Assembly: GCF_954871325.1 (NCBI RefSeq)
Contig: NC_088778.1
Span: 16,767,666-16,831,665 of the forward strand
Direction: 5' to 3'
DNA: 64,000 nt
DNA from: Gordionus sp. m RMFG-2023
Lineage: Eukaryota; Nematomorpha; Gordioida; Chordodea; Parachordodidae
In this document: positions 1-64,000 of the stretch, one piece after another
Position numbering within the stretch: position 1 is the stretch's first letter
Layout: each line of letters opens with the position of its first letter
Made by a program: the position numbers and the translations under genes
The notes under the pieces: generated by a model
The model's input: only the letters and a program-made list of their open reading frames with translations
The model's database searches: none
Told to the model about the DNA's origin: nothing

Positions 1-434
1 GCTTAATATTATATAAAATATAATATATAACTTTTTACCAGAATTAAATAAATTATTTTGTAAATCTGACCAGAACAAACTAAAAAGAAATTTAATTTAT
101 AAATTCAAATGTAGCAAGTGGAAATAAAATAAATGAGAATTAATATAATTTATACTAGGCTAAATATTAAAAAAAATTTAAATTTATTAAAAATGAATCA
201 TGACTTAGCTAAATTATTATATTTATTTATTTTAGTAAAAAAATTCTTTTGTTATCGATTACTTCATTCATTATACAAATATATTTTAAAATAAATTGTA
301 AAATAAGAATAAACATGCTTTTAATGCACATTAGTTAATTATATCAAAATATTTATTCGCCAATAATAATTTAGAGTATTTAACCAGCCAATTGACCGAA
401 TTTGGCCGGTCAATTGATCGACATGCCAGCCCTG
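1..434. mobile_element. hAT-type element, right end (rest off the window)
   Basis: At 365-434 the sequence runs through Asn-Trp-free, AT-poor blocks and ends ..ATGCCAGCCCTG. Its reverse complement, CAGGGCTGGCATGTCGATCA, matches the start of the element at 19,677 (CAGGGTTGGCAAGTCGGTCA), and both share ATTGACCGG repeats. The other end is not in the window. No coding sequence is recognised in it. Confidence 0.5.
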
Positions 435-1387
435 ATTTTTTATTTTAAATAAACCTTGGCTGGGTCTATTTTTTTAAAAAATATAGCCATTATTATCTAT
501 AAAAATAAAATAAAATACATATAATAATTGTGTATCATAAAACTTCTTTAACACATTCATTCACTTATTATATTATCAATTTCCATTTTTTCATTTTTTA
601 GAAAATATTTTTAGTAAAATATTATTCAATAATCATTATAGGTAATATTAAAATAAACAAAAATACACTCAATATTTAAAAATATAATACAGGAGAGAAT
701 TACATATCTTGCCAGGGAGAGAGCGTAAAATGAGTGATACTTATGTAAAAGACTAAATTAAATTACAAATGGAACAGAAAATAAAGGAATTACCATACAA
801 GTGGAATTGAAAGTGCGGAGATTCAAACTCACTTGTTTTACTATAAATGGGAAGATAAAATAATTTCCAAATTTATTGAATATGGATTTCATATTCGTTG
901 AAATCGGTAAAATGCCGAATTCGTATATTTTAATTTTTTTTTAAACTAAGGCCTTAGAAAAAATTTACACACCCTGATAGAAATTCTTTCTTAAAGAAAT
1001 CCGGAAGAAATTTTTTTTTAAAAAAGATAAGAGCCGGGGCTAAATGTAAACCTAGATAGAGACGGGCCGAAAACATTTTTCAAAAAAAATTAGGGCGGGC
1101 CGAAATTATTTCTTCAAATCAGAATGGCCCGTGCAAATATGCAGGTCTCTGGACATAATAAATAAATTATTGGCCCAGACCCTAGCCTCTGAATATTATT
1201 TTAGATTTCCTATAAATTTAAAAATGGAAGTGGAGCCGACAAGAAGTATCCAAAATATTATTTAATAAAAAATTAATTTACATCCAACGTATATTTTTTT
1301 CTACCCATCTAATTTAAATTTACATAAACTACCAATAGAGATATCTTAATTAAGTTATGAGAAGAAATTTTTAAGTCAATGTTTTAC
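435..1387. other. Intron sequence left of the WHEP exon
   Basis: No coding exon recognised. At 1,030-1,152 GGGCCGAAA-like blocks end in GCAGGTCTCTGG. The inverted form resembles the terminus of the small hAT at 39,365 (TAGAGGTCTGCATTGAACGG), so a decayed hAT end is possible. ProRS exons expected from EPRS are not visible here. Confidence 0.4.
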
Positions 1388-61567
<60,180 letters not shown>

Positions 61568-63069
61568 CTATAAACATTATTAAAAAGAGAAAATTTGTTA
61601 AATCAGAATTATATCAATAATTAAAAATGAAGATAGCAATAGAGTATAGAAATTTAGATCAAAATTTATTTGGAAAATTTTTCCCAATAAACTTATTGAT
61701 ATACCAAACATCATCAATTTTTTTAATTTATGATTGTGTTGGTTACAGTTACACAACTAAGAAAGCATTTTATAATATGATAAAATTCTTATATCATTTT
61801 TATATTACAATTTACTATAAAAAATAATCTTTTTATGAAGATTTATATTTTCCCTAAAATGAAGATTTTTATTCATTCATTTTTGATATTTATATTTTAT
61901 CAAGAAGATTATTCATTAATAACTTAGTAAAATTTTAATCCAAACTTTTTTTTGGCAATATATATTATTTAGATGAAAACACAAATCATTGGCTGAGGAT
62001 AATTGTCAGGGGCGGACTGGCCATAAGACTGGGAAATTTGACCATGAGGCCACAGATCAAGAAAAAAAAATAAACAATAGGTGGATCAGAAAAAAATACA
62101 TATTATTTTTATTTGTTATGACTTTTCTCTTGTATAATTAATATATATATTTATATATTAACATTATTTATAATTATATTTTCTTTTCTAGTTAGAATAT
62201 AATATCAATCATTACTATAGGATTATCATTTAGATATTGCTTTATTTATGGTTCATTTTTTCAAGGAGAACATTTCCCTTTATATTAAAGTCACTTTTTA
62301 ATTAATTTACATTTTTATACATTATTTTATAACATTATAGAAATAATATTCAATTAGCTTTAAAATATTAAATGAAAATTTTGACAGATTCGCAATAATA
62401 TCGATGTGCAAAGGTATTTTGGATAATAAAGTTTTTAGATAAAAATTTATCTTACCAAACAATCAGACCATAATGAAATAATTGGAAATCTTAATAATGA
62501 AATCATGGGAATTTTCTTGAGATGATACAAATATTTTGAATAAAGTCATTAAAGCTGTTCTAGGTATAGAAATATAATATTTTTAAAAAAGAGATAAGTG
62601 GCAAAAGAGTAGGTTGAGAGTTGAAAATACATTAGCTAAATCAAATTGTTCTATCCTTCTAAATAATTTTTTGGCCAAAGTAAGCAGCAAAGGCTCCAAT
62701 AGATGGTTATGGGGAAAAAAGCTTACTCACAATCATTACACGTACGTACACTGTGTGTACGAGTTTGAGGCAAACCTCATCATTTCTTTGAATGAGGATC
62801 TATCTATTTTCAACTTAAAATAAATTTTTGAAATAATGCAGCAGCTCTCATTATAACATTTTATCAGCTTGGAAAAGGATTGATGATACCATTCTGTATC
62901 TTCTATCCCATCCATTCAGATAAAAGCTAAAAACATGGCTATAAATATAAATGAAAAGATTTCTGATTTAAAGTTTCCAGATAGCATCAGGTACAAAATG
63001 AACTGCCAAAAAATAGAATAAGGAGGATGTACAGTGATGAATGCCCGAAGTTCCGATTGATCTCTATAC
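61568..63069. other. Upstream part of EPRS (intron or 5' region)
   Basis: The EPRS start exon should be here or beyond the window but was not recognised. At 62,008 the phrase CAGGGGCGGACTGGCC resembles a common transposon terminus, but no matching second end was found. A 69-codon plus-strand frame at 62,614-62,823 has no recognisable family. Confidence 0.4.
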
Positions 63070-63276
63070 TAGTGTTGTTAAATGGCCTGATTTTTGAAAC
63101 TGCCTGATTAAGATATTAGCCAAAATATTGGAAACCTCAAAATTTGGTATATAGAGGTCCAGCCTTTCTGCCACCTATGTACGAAATCGCCAGCCTTATG
63201 TAATATTATCTTTGCTAAAATCTTAATAAGGCCATTTTTAAAAATCAACCCCAAATAGGGTCATTTAGCAACATTA
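63070..63276. mobile_element. hAT-type MITE, TAGTGTTGTTAAA family (copy 3)
   Basis: 207 bp. Ends TAGTGTTGTTAAATGGCCTG and ..GGGTCATTTAGCAACATTA. CTCTATAC is duplicated exactly at 63,062-63,069 and 63,277-63,284. It is more diverged inside than copies 1 and 2. Confidence 0.92.
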
Positions 63277-63521
63277 CTCTATACTTTTGAAGTACTTCCT
63301 CCTATAATTGATCAATAAATAGTTTGACCAAACTCTTCATATAAATAAAGAGCTTATAACAAATGTGCAATATTTGTATCTGAAGCATATTGATGAAATA
63401 TATCAAAGGCATTTGTAAAAACTAGTAAAAAGTTTGAAAATTGGAAAAAGTATTTGTGACAAATTACGACATGAATTGTCTAGATTTCTCTCTATTTATA
63501 AGGATTTAATAATTGGGAGTA

Positions 63522-63665
63522 GTGTTGCATAATCGGCTAAAAACTACGCCTAAGCCTAATAAGGCTAAGCCTAAAAATCGGCTAAGCCTAAATCGGCTAA
63601 GCCTAAATCGGCTAAGCCTAATTAGGTAAGCCTAAAAATCGGCTAAGCCTATATAAATCTGCTAA
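63522..63665. mobile_element. hAT-like left end with 15-bp subterminal repeats (runs off the window)
   Basis: Starts TAGTGTTGCATAATCGGCTA and continues with six to eight copies of ATCGGCTAAGCCTAA or close variants. The core GGCTAAGCC is nearly self-complementary. The right end is outside the window or lost. No coding sequence seen before 64,000. Confidence 0.6.
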
Positions 63666-64000
63666 AATTAGTCAAAATTCTGCATCTATGCTTAGTATTA
63701 ATTATTATTTATTCATTTTAGTAAAATAATTTATTTTATTTATATTTAATGTAAATATTTTATTATTATCAACAAATAAACATGATATGATTTAATATTT
63801 TTTATTTATATTATTATATTTTCAAATGAAAATAAATTTATTTATTTGATGTTATTTTAATAAAAAAAATAATATGCTGCTATATTGTAAAATTGTAATA
63901 TTCTTTTTAATATAATTTATTAGTGATTTTCACAATCTTCTTTATAAATACATCTTTTATTGAGGAATTATATTGTAAATTTTATTAGATAAATAAACAA

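Noticed and set aside
61627-61827. Plus-strand frame as the start of a divergent gene or promoter for EPRS
   Set aside because: No similarity, very AT-rich, and no splice or start context to support it.

Overview
The window looks like nuclear DNA of a very AT-rich eukaryote, most likely an invertebrate animal. It has GT-AG introns and many hAT transposons. It also has RTE-like and endonuclease-bearing non-LTR elements, Tc1/mariner relics and many MITEs. I see no bacterial operons, rRNA, tRNA or CRISPR array. The species cannot be named from the sequence alone.

One host gene dominates the window. Fourteen minus-strand exons between 61,567 and 1,388 encode the front part of a bifunctional glutamyl-prolyl-tRNA synthetase (EPRS). 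In transcript order they give a GST-like N-terminal domain (61.6-55.9 kb), the GluRS catalytic core (43.2-31.9 kb: HIGH motif in exon 5, VLSKRK in exon 9), the anticodon-binding beta-barrels (25.2-23.3 kb) and the second half of a WHEP domain (1.5-1.4 kb). Exons 1-13 join in frame at every junction and give about 780 residues. The start codon lies beyond exon 1, at least one exon before the WHEP exon was not found, and the ProRS half should lie left of base 1. The gene is therefore longer than 60 kb, yet less than 2.5 kb of it is recognised coding sequence.

The introns are packed with transposons, often nested. Intron 13 (1.5-23.3 kb) holds an RTE-like LINE split by an inverted hAT duplication, a mariner relic, a minisatellite array, and a hAT with exact target-site duplications (TSDs) that carries a non-LTR element. 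Intron 10 (25.2-31.9 kb) holds a transposon with long terminal inverted repeats (TIRs) that encodes a poorly characterised 'YFSDGA' protein, with a fold-back MITE inside one TIR. Intron 7 is mostly one hAT. Intron 6 (34.5-41.5 kb) is a multi-layer nest: hAT, then a hAT of the same family plus a LINE, then a small hAT inside the LINE, then a captured Gypsy integrase fossil. Intron 3 (43.2-55.9 kb) holds two hATs with exact TSDs, one carrying a nearly intact 655-residue reverse transcriptase element. Intron 2 (56.2-61.1 kb) holds a Tc1/mariner-type transposon with long iterated TIRs and two MITEs.

The main observations are the giant interrupted EPRS locus, the asymmetric hAT palindrome, the repeated association of one non-LTR family with hAT copies, the Gypsy fragment captured by a small hAT, and two DNA transposons with unusually long inverted repeats. 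I found no complete new multi-gene system.
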